This document shows positions 8,625 to 18,700 of a stretch of 64,000 nucleotides of DNA, piece by piece. This DNA is from an uncultured Saprospiraceae bacterium (lineage in GTDB: Bacteria > Bacteroidota > Bacteroidia > Chitinophagales > Saprospiraceae). The notes under the pieces were generated by a model that was not told the DNA's origin, did not search any database, and saw nothing but the letters and a program-made list of their open reading frames with translations. Both the position numbers and the translations under genes were made by a program. Every line of letters starts with the position of its first letter. Position 1 is the first letter of the stretch. The stretch lies in contig CALLWB010000050.1 of the NCBI GenBank assembly GCA_938016265.1, positions 1-64,000 of the forward strand, given 5' to 3'.

Positions 8625-9479
8625 ATGAGAGGACTAATTCTATTGTTGCTTCTTGGCGGTTTGTTTGCAAGTGGGTATTGGTACGAATGTTACGTGCTAG
8701 AACATTGCGGAGAAACTAAAGTAGAACAACCAACAACACCTAATGCGCCTGTCCGCGCTTCAAATTTAGGGCTTAACGAAAATGGGAAATTACCTTTGAA
8801 TGGGTATGAGCAGTTTGCATTTGCGGCAAACTCTAACAGCCCGAATCTATCTGCAAATAACAAAAAGTTTTTGGACGAAGCGGCTAAATACATGAAGGCC
8901 AACCCAGATCACAAACTAAAGATTACAGGTTATTATCTTAAAAATGAAAAAAATAAAGATTCCTATGATAATATGGGAATTTCTAGAGCAGCGGAAATCA
9001 GAAAACTGCTTGTCGCTCGTGGCATTAAAGCCGACCGTTTTGATTTAAGAGGAGAAATAGCCGGCAACTTAAATACACCTGCCAGATTCGATGCTATTGT
9101 TCCATCTAAAGATGGTAAAAAACTAGCGACTACTGCTCAAACTTTTGAAGACCGAACCTATTACTTCGATTACAATTCTGACAAATTTGTTCCTACCACA
9201 CAATTTAAATTGTATACCAAAGAGGTAGTTGAATACCTTAAACAAGATAAGAGTAAACGAGTCTCTGTCATCGGACATACTGATGCAGATGGATCTGACG
9301 ATGGTAATCTTGCGCTTGGTAGAAAACGGGCACGAATGATCAGAAAGTACTTGGTAGACAGCGGTGTTTCCTCCAGTCGAATCAAAATTTCCTCTCAAGG
9401 AGAACGCCAACCAGCAGCTACGAATGATACCGATGCCGGTAAGGCAAAAAATCGTCGGGTAAACGTACAGCTTAAATAA
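8625..9479 (+). CDS. OmpA-family protein with two OmpA-like domains
   Basis: A 284-residue envelope protein with an N-terminal hydrophobic anchor or signal (residues 1-20, GLILLLLLGGLFASGYW) and no lipobox. A first, divergent OmpA-like domain spans about 65-150 (FAANSNSPNLS, KITGYYL, RAAEIRKLL). A second, canonical one spans about 168-284: YYFDYNSDKF, VIGHTDADGSDDGNLALGRKRA and KNRRVNVQL, including the Asp and Arg that bind diaminopimelate of peptidoglycan in OmpA. A -7-like box (TACTTTTG, 8524-8531) lies about 95 nt upstream without a clear -33. The next gene begins 51 bp downstream on the same strand, so the two are probably one operon linking peptidoglycan to a coiled-coil HhH protein. Confidence 0.88.
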   Translation: MRGLILLLLLGGLFASGYWYECYVLEHCGETKVEQPTTPNAPVRASNLGLNENGKLPLNGYEQFAFAANSNSPNLSANNKKFLDEAAKYMKANPDHKLKITGYYLKNEKNKDSYDNMGISRAAEIRKLLVARGIKADRFDLRGEIAGNLNTPARFDAIVPSKDGKKLATTAQTFEDRTYYFDYNSDKFVPTTQFKLYTKEVVEYLKQDKSKRVSVIGHTDADGSDDGNLALGRKRARMIRKYLVDSGVSSSRIKISSQGERQPAATNDTDAGKAKNRRVNVQLK

Positions 9480-9530
9480 CTTATTTCAATTGAAAATCCT
9501 TTTAATTTAATCTTATAAAAATACGACATT

Positions 9531-11495
9531 ATGGATTACGGTCTTATGGAACATTTTGGCAGCCACGGATTAGGCTGGTTATTATGGAATCTTTTCTTCT
9601 TCCTACTTGGGTTACTACTAGGTTGGTTGTTATGGGGAAGATTGGTCAGTGGACTTAAAGCGACTATCGCTGAATGGGAAAAGAAATATGCTTCCCTGCA
9701 AGGTGATTATGATGCGCTAAAAGAAAAATATGCTGCTTTAGAAGAAGAACTAAGCAGATTGAAAAAAGATCTCGAAGCTAGAAATGCAAGAATAAAAGTA
9801 CTGGAAAATGAAAAAGGCCAGTTACATGGAGATTTGCTTGCTGTAAAATCTAACTTGACAAAATCTGAAAACTTGCTGGGAGCAATTAAAACAGATAAAG
9901 AACAAGTAGACGGAGCATTAAAATCAGCAATCGAACAAAACAATGCACAAACTGCAGAAATCGAAAAACTGAAAGCAGAACTAGCAAAAGCCAACCAGGG
10001 CAGTGGCGACGACGCTAAACTAAAAGCTCAAATTGCTGAACTTCGTGGTCAATTGGACAACAGTAAAATAGCACTTAAAGCTTGCCAGGATAAAGCAAAC
10101 TCAAATACTGGCATTTCAACTGGAGGTGGAACAACTCCCGTACCAGTGCCAACACCTACAGGTGGCGGAGATACTGGAAAAGGAGATATGCTTCAAGTAA
10201 TTGAGGGTATTGGTCCAAAAATGGAAGAAGCGCTTAACAAGAATGGCGTCAAAACATTTTCAACACTTGGAAATTCCAACAAAGGAAACCTTGACGGTAT
10301 TCTTGAAAAAGAAGGGTACAACCCAGGAATTTCTGATACACAGTCCTGGATCGATCAAGCTAGATTGGCGAATGGCGAAAAATGGCAAGAACTACACGAC
10401 TTCCAACTCGATGAAGGTGGAGGAAGTATCGCTAAGATTGACAAATATGCTAAGAAATTAGGCATTGAAGGAAAGATCAAACACGATACAGAACCTTCTA
10501 GCGGCGGAGATACTGGAAAACCAGAACTACTGCAAGCAATTGAAGGAATTGGACCTAAAATGGAAGAAGCGCTTAATAACAACGGTATTAAAACCTTCTC
10601 TACACTAGGAAATTCCAACAAAGCAACGCTTGATGGAATGTTAGAAAAATCAGGATACAATCCTGGGATGTCAGATACACAGTCATGGATCGATCAAGCT
10701 AAATTGGCTTCTGCTGGAAAATGGCAGGACCTGCATAGCTTCCAATTGGATGAAGGTGGAGGATCAATCGCTAAAATTGATAAGTTTAAAGGAAAACTAG
10801 GTATCACCATTGATTCTGGCGGAAGTACCGGAGGAAGTACTGGTGGTGCACCTCAAAACTTACAGATTCTTGAAGGTATTGGTCCAAAAATGGAGGCAAT
10901 GCTGAAAGCAGGTGGTGTGACGAATTATGCTGCACTTGCAAGCAAATCTCCTGCTGAGTTAAACGGCATGATCGAGAAAGCAGGCTTCAATGCCAAAATG
11001 TCGGATACTCCGGCTTGGATCGAACAAGCAAAACTTGCTTCTGCTAAAAAATGGCAAGCACTTCACGATCTTCAGTTAGACGAAGGTGGTGGATCAATCG
11101 CTAAGATCGACAAATACGAGAAGGAGCTCGGTATAACTCTTGTCCACAAAGAACGTGAAGAAGCGAAAAAACCAGCTGCAGAACCAGTTAAGCTCTCCAA
11201 AGAAGAGAAAGAAGCAAAAGCCAGTGCTGCTGCAAACAAACTGAAAGCAAGCATGGGTACCAAAATACCTACGGCGACGGCAGATCAAAAGGATGATCTA
11301 AAACTCATCAGTGGAGTCGGACCTTTCATCGAGGAAAAATTGAATAAACTCGGTATCTACACGTTCGAACAAGTCAGCAAGTTTGATACGGATTTAGTCG
11401 ATACAATAACAGATGCCATCCAGTTTTTCCCTGGACGAATTCAGCGTGACGACTGGGTCGGACAAGCAGGCAAACTCTTCAAAGAGAAAAGCTAA
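9531..11495 (+). CDS. Membrane-anchored coiled-coil protein with four helix-hairpin-helix modules
   Basis: A 654-residue protein. Residues about 13-36 form one Trp/Leu-rich membrane segment (LLWNLFFFLLGLLLGWLLW). Residues about 40-185 form a long Lys/Glu coiled coil. A Gly/Thr/Pro linker is followed by three repeats of about 100 residues starting near 220, 332 and 443, each with L..IEGIGPKME..L (an HhH hairpin) and, later, W..QA.LA...KWQ.LH..QLDEGGGSIAKIDK. A fourth, divergent HhH module (SGVGPFIEEKLNKLGIYTF) begins near 588 and ends with DDWVGQAGKLFKE. As I recall, similar modules occur as C-terminal extensions of ribosomal protein L21 in some Bacteroidota. Nucleic-acid or protein binding at the membrane is inference. 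It lies 51 bp behind the OmpA-like gene and ends in a terminator. Confidence 0.8.
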   Translation: MDYGLMEHFGSHGLGWLLWNLFFFLLGLLLGWLLWGRLVSGLKATIAEWEKKYASLQGDYDALKEKYAALEEELSRLKKDLEARNARIKVLENEKGQLHGDLLAVKSNLTKSENLLGAIKTDKEQVDGALKSAIEQNNAQTAEIEKLKAELAKANQGSGDDAKLKAQIAELRGQLDNSKIALKACQDKANSNTGISTGGGTTPVPVPTPTGGGDTGKGDMLQVIEGIGPKMEEALNKNGVKTFSTLGNSNKGNLDGILEKEGYNPGISDTQSWIDQARLANGEKWQELHDFQLDEGGGSIAKIDKYAKKLGIEGKIKHDTEPSSGGDTGKPELLQAIEGIGPKMEEALNNNGIKTFSTLGNSNKATLDGMLEKSGYNPGMSDTQSWIDQAKLASAGKWQDLHSFQLDEGGGSIAKIDKFKGKLGITIDSGGSTGGSTGGAPQNLQILEGIGPKMEAMLKAGGVTNYAALASKSPAELNGMIEKAGFNAKMSDTPAWIEQAKLASAKKWQALHDLQLDEGGGSIAKIDKYEKELGITLVHKEREEAKKPAAEPVKLSKEEKEAKASAAANKLKASMGTKIPTATADQKDDLKLISGVGPFIEEKLNKLGIYTFEQVSKFDTDLVDTITDAIQFFPGRIQRDDWVGQAGKLFKEKS

Positions 11496-11516
11496 ATAGC
11501 ATTAGCTAAGTCCTAT

Positions 11517-11556
11517 AAAAGACTCGTTTCCTTTTTGGGAACGGGTCTTTTTTTGT
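11517..11556 (+). terminator. Intrinsic terminator after the OmpA/HhH unit
   Basis: AAGACTCGTTTCC pairs with GGGAACGGGTCTT (two mismatches) around TTTTT and runs into seven T residues. Confidence 0.85.
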
Positions 11557-11822
11557 TTGGCAGAGAGACCTATGTAATGGGAAGAGTTGCTAACGCTGGC
11601 CCTTGGATTCCTTATTATCATTAACTAAGCATAAGTGACTCCTAGTGCCTTGCAAAATTTGGTCAGCCTGCTCCCTCATCCTTTACGACAGAAAACCGTT
11701 GTCGAATTTGTCCACATACCCTCTACTCTTAGTTTTTGCTGCGCAAAACAAGTCCCTATACTTCCCCCACCTCCCTTTACCCAAATAGTTACCACTTTGT
11801 AATTAATTTGCAAACATTTCTT

Positions 11823-11852
11823 TTGTAGTTAGAGAATAAAGTTGTATCTTTA
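11823..11852 (+). promoter_or_regulatory. Probable promoter of the topoisomerase A-subunit gene
   Basis: TTG (11823-11825, inside TTTTG), a 19-nt spacer and TATCTTTA (11845-11852). Transcription would begin near 11858-11862, which excludes the in-frame TTG at 11842 as the start. The rest of the 346-bp gap (11496-11841) holds only the preceding terminator. Confidence 0.6.
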
Positions 11853-11871
11853 TGGACTTAAAATTGAAGAA

Positions 11872-14625
11872 TTGAAGGACAATAAAACGAACTCAGCAGA
11901 GGAACCCGAAGACAAGTCATCAGGAGGGACAGACCGTGTAATCTCTCTCTCTGGTATGTACGAAAATTATTTTTTAGATTACGCTTCTTACGTAATTCTT
12001 GAACGGGCAGTCCCATATATCGAAGATGGACTCAAGCCTGTACAACGCAGAATACTCCATGCTATAAAGGCTATGGATGACGGCCGTTTCCATAAAGTAG
12101 CAAATGTTATTGGTCAGACTATGCAATTTCACCCACATGGTGATGCCTCTATTGGTGATGCACTGGTTCAGTTAGGCCAGAAGGATTTGCTCATTGACTG
12201 TCAGGGAAACTGGGGAGACAGAAGGACGGGAGACCGTGCCGCTGCTGCCAGATATATAGAAGCCAGACTGACCAAATTCGCTTTGGAAGTCGCTTTTAAT
12301 GCAAAGACTACTGAATGGCAGATGTCTTACGATGGTAGAAAGAAAGAACCGATCGCGCTGCCAATGAAATTCCCTTTGCTACTGGCACAAGGCGTGGAAG
12401 GTATTGCTGTTGGTCTGTCTACTAAAATTTTACCACACAATTTTATTGAGTTGATCAAAGGCTCCATAAACATTCTCAAAGATAAACGGGTTCAGATTTT
12501 CCCAGACTTTCCTGAAGGAGGGTCTGTAGATGTTTCTAACTACAATCAAGGTAAAAGAGGAGGCAAGGTGAGAGTTAGAGCAAAGATTGAAAAAGTCGAT
12601 AAAAAAACATTGGCCATACGGGAAATCCCCTACTCTACTACGACCACCTCCATCATTGATAGCATCATAAAAGCCAACGACAAGGGGAAAATTAAAATAA
12701 AAAAGGTAACTGATAATACGGCCAAGGAAGTTGAAATTTTAATAGAATTGGCCTCGGGTATTTCTCCAGAAGTTACTATGGATGCGCTTTATGCGTTTAC
12801 CAATTGCGAAGTCTCGATTTCTCCAAACGCCTGCGTAATTGTGGATAACAAACCGCATTTTATGACGGTAGAAGAGATTCTTAAAATTTCTACTGAACAT
12901 ACTAAGGATTTACTGCGTCAGGAATTAGAAATCGAGCTACAGGAAGCTCTTGAAAAATGGCACTTTGCCAGCCTGGAGAAAGTATTCATCGAAAATAGAG
13001 TCTATCGTGAAATTGAAGAGTGTGAAACTTGGGAAGATGTCATCTCCACTATTGATCGGGAATTAAAAAAATACATCGAAACCCCGAACGAAAAATGTAC
13101 TGGCGGCAAACCCCAGTATACCATGCACAGAGACATTACTGAAGACGATATCGTGCGGCTAACAGAAATTAAAATCAAGCGGATTTCTAAATTCAACTCG
13201 TTCAAAGCGGATGAGTTGATTGCAGGAATAGAGGAAGGCATAAAAGAAACTAGACACCACCTGGAAAACCTCACTGACTATGCTATCGCTTATTTTGAAA
13301 ATTTATTAAAGAAATATAGCAAAGGAAGAGAACGAAGAACGGTACTCACTCAATTTGACACCATTAAAGCAGCACAAGTAGTTGCCAAAAACTGCAAACT
13401 CTATATCAATAGAGAAGATGGATTTGTAGGACATGGTCTGAAAAAGGATGAGTTCGTTTGTGAATGTGCAGATATCGATGATATCATTGTATTCCGAAAA
13501 GACGGGAAATTTATGGTGACCCGAATTTCTGACAAAACATTTGTCGGTAAAAACATTATTCATGTTGCTGTCTGGAAAAAGGGAGACAAAAGAACCACTT
13601 ACAACTTGGTCTATGTAGATGGGAAAAGTGGAAAATCCTACGTCAAACGATTTCATGTCAATTCGATTACCAGAGACAAGGAATATGATCTTACCAAGGG
13701 GACACCAAGATCAAAAATCCATTACTTCTCCTCCAACCCTAATGGAGAATCTGAAATCCTAAATATCCAGCTCTCTCAAGGATGTAGCGCGCGAAAAAAA
13801 GTATTCGACTTTGATTGCGGAGATATAGACATAAAAGGACGTGGATCTCAGGGAAATACCTTAACAAAATATCCAGTACGGAAAGTTACACTCAAGGAAG
13901 TTGGAAAATCGACACTCGGTGCACAGAAAATCTGGATGGACGAAGTCAGTGGGAGACTAAACACGAAAGAGCGAGGTAAATATTTGGGCGCATTTGATAC
14001 TGGAAAAAACATTCTTGTAGTTTATAACAACGGCACCTATCAATTGACTGATTACGAACTGACAAATAGGTACGATGTAAATAGTATTCTATATATAAGG
14101 GCCTTCGATCCTGAATCCATCATCTCGGCTATCTATTATGAAGTGGAAAAAAAGGCAACCTACATCAAACGCTTTAAGATTGAAACCACTAGTTTAGGGC
14201 AAAAATTTAACTTCATTGGTGAAAACCCTCGGTCAACTCTTTATTTTGTAACACTCAGCAACCATCCTAAAGTAACTTATAAAGTAAAAGTAAAAAAGAC
14301 TATCGAAGAAACCGAATTAGATCTGTTGGAATTTATTGATGTGAAAGGATGGAAGTCATTGGGAAATAAGCTTACAGAAAGCAAACCCATTTCTGTAAAA
14401 GAAATTATTGACGAGTCAGCAATAGAAGAAGCCACCTCCGAAGATAACACCGATAAACCAACCACAGAAACAGAAACAACTCAACCCAATTCAGACGAAA
14501 AGGCAGTAGAAAAACCAGACAGCAAATTGTCAATTGGTTCAGAAGTTGAATTCGACATTAAACCAGAAGAAAAAAAGGATCCTAAAAAAGACAAAGACGA
14601 CACCGACCAACCGACTCTCTTTTAA
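11872..14625 (+). CDS. parC: DNA topoisomerase IV/gyrase subunit A
   Basis: Breakage-reunion subunit of a type IIA topoisomerase, about 917 residues. Visible motifs are DYASYVILERAVP, GLKPVQRRILHA, the helix-turn-helix region with QFHPHGDASIGDAL and the catalytic tyrosine in AAARYIEARL (Tyr128 when counted from 11872). C-terminal beta-pinwheel blades follow, then an acidic, Lys/Glu-rich tail (about residues 845-917). Sequence style and length fit the Bacteroidota ParC group better than GyrA; that is inference. The frame is open from TTG at 11842, but the promoter overlaps that site, so the TTG at 11872 (LKDNKTNSAEEP) is preferred. No upstream ATG precedes the conserved core. parE is not adjacent. 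pdxJ follows after 24 bp. Confidence 0.9.
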   Translation: MKDNKTNSAEEPEDKSSGGTDRVISLSGMYENYFLDYASYVILERAVPYIEDGLKPVQRRILHAIKAMDDGRFHKVANVIGQTMQFHPHGDASIGDALVQLGQKDLLIDCQGNWGDRRTGDRAAAARYIEARLTKFALEVAFNAKTTEWQMSYDGRKKEPIALPMKFPLLLAQGVEGIAVGLSTKILPHNFIELIKGSINILKDKRVQIFPDFPEGGSVDVSNYNQGKRGGKVRVRAKIEKVDKKTLAIREIPYSTTTTSIIDSIIKANDKGKIKIKKVTDNTAKEVEILIELASGISPEVTMDALYAFTNCEVSISPNACVIVDNKPHFMTVEEILKISTEHTKDLLRQELEIELQEALEKWHFASLEKVFIENRVYREIEECETWEDVISTIDRELKKYIETPNEKCTGGKPQYTMHRDITEDDIVRLTEIKIKRISKFNSFKADELIAGIEEGIKETRHHLENLTDYAIAYFENLLKKYSKGRERRTVLTQFDTIKAAQVVAKNCKLYINREDGFVGHGLKKDEFVCECADIDDIIVFRKDGKFMVTRISDKTFVGKNIIHVAVWKKGDKRTTYNLVYVDGKSGKSYVKRFHVNSITRDKEYDLTKGTPRSKIHYFSSNPNGESEILNIQLSQGCSARKKVFDFDCGDIDIKGRGSQGNTLTKYPVRKVTLKEVGKSTLGAQKIWMDEVSGRLNTKERGKYLGAFDTGKNILVVYNNGTYQLTDYELTNRYDVNSILYIRAFDPESIISAIYYEVEKKATYIKRFKIETTSLGQKFNFIGENPRSTLYFVTLSNHPKVTYKVKVKKTIEETELDLLEFIDVKGWKSLGNKLTESKPISVKEIIDESAIEEATSEDNTDKPTTETETTQPNSDEKAVEKPDSKLSIGSEVEFDIKPEEKKDPKKDKDDTDQPTLF

Positions 14626-14649
14626 GAAGAACATTCAAATAGAAGATGC

Positions 14650-15363
14650 ATGACAAGATTGAGCGTTAACATCAACAAAGTTGCACTAATAAGAAATGCA
14701 AGGGGATCCAATCTGCCAAACCTTGTCCAAATCGCAATAGATTGTGAGCAATTTGGAGCAGAAGGAATAACCGTACACCCAAGGCCAGACGAACGTCATG
14801 TTCGTTATGATGATATCCCTGCCCTACAACCAATTGTAAAAACGGAATTCAACATTGAAGGCAACCCAACCCCTGAATTCCTAAAATTGGTGCTTGACAA
14901 CAAACCACATCAATGCACATTGGTCCCTGATGCTCCCGATGCACTTACTTCTGACAATGGTTGGGATACCATTGCCAATGAACCCTTCTTAACAGATGTC
15001 ATTTCAGAATTGAAAAGGGCCGGCATCCGGGTTTCTTTGTTTATGAACCCAGAAAAGCGATTTATTGAAGGGGCAAAAAAAGTTGGAGCCGACCGAATTG
15101 AGTTTTATACTGGCCCTTATGCAGAACAATTCAGTGAGAACAAAAAAACAGCCATCGCCCCCTACATAGCTAGCGCTCAATTTGCAAATAGCCTTCAGCT
15201 AGGAATAAATGCTGGCCACGATTTGAATTTGAAGAATCTTAAGTACTTCAAAAATAACATTGAAGATTTGTTAGAAGTATCCATAGGCCACGCGCTGATT
15301 TGTGATGCGCTATACTATGGTCTACATAATGCCATCCAACTATACCTTAAGGAGCTTTCATAG
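14650..15363 (+). CDS. pdxJ: Pyridoxine 5'-phosphate synthase
   Basis: Cytosolic TIM-barrel enzyme that condenses 3-amino-1-hydroxyacetone phosphate with deoxyxylulose 5-phosphate to form pyridoxine 5'-phosphate in the DXP-dependent vitamin B6 pathway. The 237-residue length is standard. Diagnostic segments are LSVNINKVALIRNARG at the N-terminus, GITVHPRPDERHVRYDDI (about 39-56), ALTSDNGWD, SLFMNPEK, IEFYTGPYAE and GINAGHDLN near the C-terminus. It lies 24 bp behind the topoisomerase gene with no terminator between, so the two are probably co-transcribed. No other B6 gene is in the window. Confidence 0.96.
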   Translation: MTRLSVNINKVALIRNARGSNLPNLVQIAIDCEQFGAEGITVHPRPDERHVRYDDIPALQPIVKTEFNIEGNPTPEFLKLVLDNKPHQCTLVPDAPDALTSDNGWDTIANEPFLTDVISELKRAGIRVSLFMNPEKRFIEGAKKVGADRIEFYTGPYAEQFSENKKTAIAPYIASAQFANSLQLGINAGHDLNLKNLKYFKNNIEDLLEVSIGHALICDALYYGLHNAIQLYLKELS

Positions 15364-15722
15364 CCTAAAAAGTGATTTTATATTAAATGAGTTATGGATA
15401 CAGAATTTAAGATTCGGTACCAATTTCCGTGTAAATTGCCGTAAATATGTGACATTCAAAAAGTCATTAATTTTAAATATAACCGAAGGAAACGCCTACA
15501 AAAAACACCAACTACAGCATTATACACAAGCAATTTCGTCGTTATTTCGACCAACTAAAGAAAATACCAATTAGTGATTTGCTATGAAATGTGATATTCG
15601 TTTTTTAACAAACAAGGCAATAAATTTTCCAAAAAATTACCGTAATTTAGCCGATCGAAAATACTCAATTAAGACTTTCTTAACTAAAATTAAATATTTC
15701 TTAACTCAAAATTAATTACCTT
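15364..15722. other. susC upstream region
   Basis: This 359-bp AT-rich gap has no supported gene. It should hold the susC promoter, but no complete TTG/TAnnTTTG pair is evident; TAATTTAG near 15645 is the nearest -7 candidate. The last 50 bp contain a pair of direct repeats (15676-15716). No sigma/anti-sigma pair or hybrid regulator gene, common partners of SusC loci, is next to it. Confidence 0.5.
15676..15716 (+). repeat. Direct repeats before susC, 21-bp spacing
   Basis: TTTCTTAACTAAAATTAA begins at 15676 and TTTCTTAACTCAAAATTAA at 15697. The 21-bp offset equals two helical turns. The second copy ends about 7 nt before the ATG, so the pair lies in or next to the mRNA leader. Confidence 0.6.
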
Positions 15723-18700
15723 ATGAAACAACTTTCGTTAGTGTTTGTATTGGTTATGATGGTAACAATGGCTTTTGGTCAACGTATCATCTCTGGGACT
15801 ATTACCGATGAAAATGGTCCTTTACCTTACGCAAACGTAATCGTAAAAGGTACAACTATTGGGACAACAACAGATCTCGATGGTAAATATGAACTCAAAG
15901 TACCGGAAGGAGCGACAACCGTTGTTGTTAGCTACACTGGTTTTACCACCCAAGAAATGGTTCTTGGTTCCTCTAATTCTATCAACGTTGTCTTATCTGA
16001 AGGAGTCATCCTTGAAGAAGCAGTTGTCACTGCACTTGGAATCAAGCGAGATGAAAAATCTCTTGGTTATGCCGTACAAGAAATTGATGGCTCTGCCCTT
16101 AACGAAGCCAAAGAAACAAACATCGTAAATGCCCTTTCTGGTAAAGTGGCAGGTGTACAAGTTACAGGCGCTTCAGGAAACCTAGGAGGGTCCTCCAGAA
16201 TTCTAATTCGTGGAGCAGCATCTGTTTCTGGTGAAAATCAACCTCTTTTTGTTGTTGACGGAATCCCTATGGACAATAGTAACTATACTAGTACTAACCA
16301 AGCACGTGGTGCTGGTGGATACGATTATGGTAACGCTGCTCAGGATATCAACCCAGACGACATCGAATCTGTAACCGTATTGAGAGGAGCAAACGCTGCT
16401 GCACTTTATGGATCAAGAGCAGCAAACGGTGTTATCTTAATAACAACAAAGAAAGGTTCTTCTATGTCTGGCAACAACAAATCCATTGGTGTGTCAGTTA
16501 ACTCTGGTGTATCTTGGGATAATATTTTGATATTAGCTGACTACCAAAATGAATATGGTGGTGGCTATGACCAAAACAATTTCTACGAGCTCAATGGAGA
16601 AAACATTCCTGGTTACGGGGAAGATGAGTCTTGGGGACCAAAATTTGAAGGTCAACCATACCGTCCTTGGAATAGCTGGGATGAGTGGGATACTGAGAAC
16701 TATGAAAAAACTGTACCTTGGGAAGCATCTCCTGACAACATCAAAGACTTTTTTGATACAGGACTTACCTTTAATAATAACATCTCTTTAGGTGGTGGTG
16801 ATGAGAACTCTAACTTCCGATTGAGCTATACAAACCTAAACAAGACAGGAGTATTGCCTAACAGTTCTTTAAAAAGAAACACGATTAACTTTAGTGGTGG
16901 AGTAACTCTTGCAGAAAAATTACATGCAAATGTTAGTGCAAACTACGTTAACACTAAAGGTCTTGGTCGTTCTGGAACAGGATATGATGGAAACAACATC
17001 ATGCAACAATTCAATCAATGGCATCACCGTCAATTGAGAATGGATGAGTTGAAAGACTACAAAAATCCTGACGGATCTCAACGTGTATGGAATAGAGAAA
17101 GTGCAACTAACTCAAATCCTCGATATACTGACAATCCTTACTGGATTCGATACGAAAATTTCCAAAATGATCAACGTGACCGTATTTTCGGAACAGTATC
17201 TTTAGCTTACGACCTAACAGACTGGTTAACAATTACCGGACGTGTAATGGACGATTTCTATTCTGATTACAGAGAAGAAAGAATTGCTGCTGGTGGTGCT
17301 TCTGAGTCTGAGTATGTTGAAGGTGTACGTAAAGTAAATGAAATCAACTCTGACCTTATGTTAGGTGTTGACAGATACTTTGGCGAAGATATTTCATTGA
17401 ATGTAAATGCTGGTGTTGCTACCAGAACTCGTACTTACAATAGAAACGTTGGAACTACAATTGGTGGTTTATCTGTTCCTGGTGTATATAGTTTAGAGAA
17501 TGCTTCTCTTGTTCAATACGATGATTATTTCCAAAAAGAGAAAATCAATAGTATTCTTGCTTCAGCTTCTCTTGGTTACAAAAGCATGTTATACCTTGAT
17601 TTAACTGCAAGAAATGATTGGTCTTCTACACTTCCTACAGGAGATAACTCTTACTTATATCCTTCAGTTTCTGCTAGTTTTGTTTTCTCTGAGTTACTTG
17701 GAAACAACAAAATTCTTTCTTTCGGTAAAATCCGAGGTGGATGGGCAGAAGTTGGTAACGATACTGACCCATACAGAACTAACGTAACATATGGTGCTGG
17801 TCAATCTTTTGACGGAAACCCTATCTACACTGTTCCAAATTCACTAAACAACCCTATCCTTAAGCCAGAGAGAACTCAGTCTTGGGAGATTGGTACACAA
17901 TTGAATTTCCTAAGCAACAGAGTAGGACTTGATTTTACATACTATGACCAAGTGAGTAAAGACCAAATTATTGCAGTTGCAACATCTGCAACTACTGGAT
18001 TTAGCTCTCAATTGATCAACGCAGGTAAAATTCGCAATAAAGGAATTGAATTATCTCTAAACGCAACTCCTGTAAAATTGAAAAACGATATGTTTACTTG
18101 GGATGTTGGATTTAACTTTGCTAAAAACACATCTAAAGTTGAAGAATTAGTTGAAGGTTTAGATAATATCCAAATAGGAAGCCTATGGGGTGCTAGTGTT
18201 AATGCACGTGTAGGTCAAGCATATGGTACTATCGAAGGAACTAACTATGTATTTGATGCTTCAGGTAACAAAGTTGTTGGAGAAGATGGTCACTATTTAC
18301 GTTCTGAAACTCCAGAAGTATTAGGATCTGTACTAGCAGACTTCACAGGTGGTGTAAATACTACATTCTCTATCAAAGGAATTTCAATTAGTTCTTTATT
18401 TGATTTCCAAAAAGGTGGAACTTTATTCTCTACATCTAACATGTTCGGTAAATATGCAGGACAATTAGATGAAACTGCTGGTAACAACGCAAAAGGAAAT
18501 CCTAAAAGAGATCCAGTTGCAGATGGCGGTGGTCACTTGAACGAAGGTGTAAAAGAAGATGGATCTGTAAACGATATCTATGTTGAAACTTATGATCGTT
18601 ATGCTGGTGCTTTCGGACATCACGCACTTCATACGTATGATGCAAGTTTCGTTAAGTGGAGAGAAGCTAGCATTGGCTACACTTTCCCGGACAAATTATT

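Noticed and set aside
15302-15574. 90-codon plus-strand frame after pdxJ
   Set aside because: It begins inside pdxJ in another frame, has no family features, and runs into AT-rich leader sequence.
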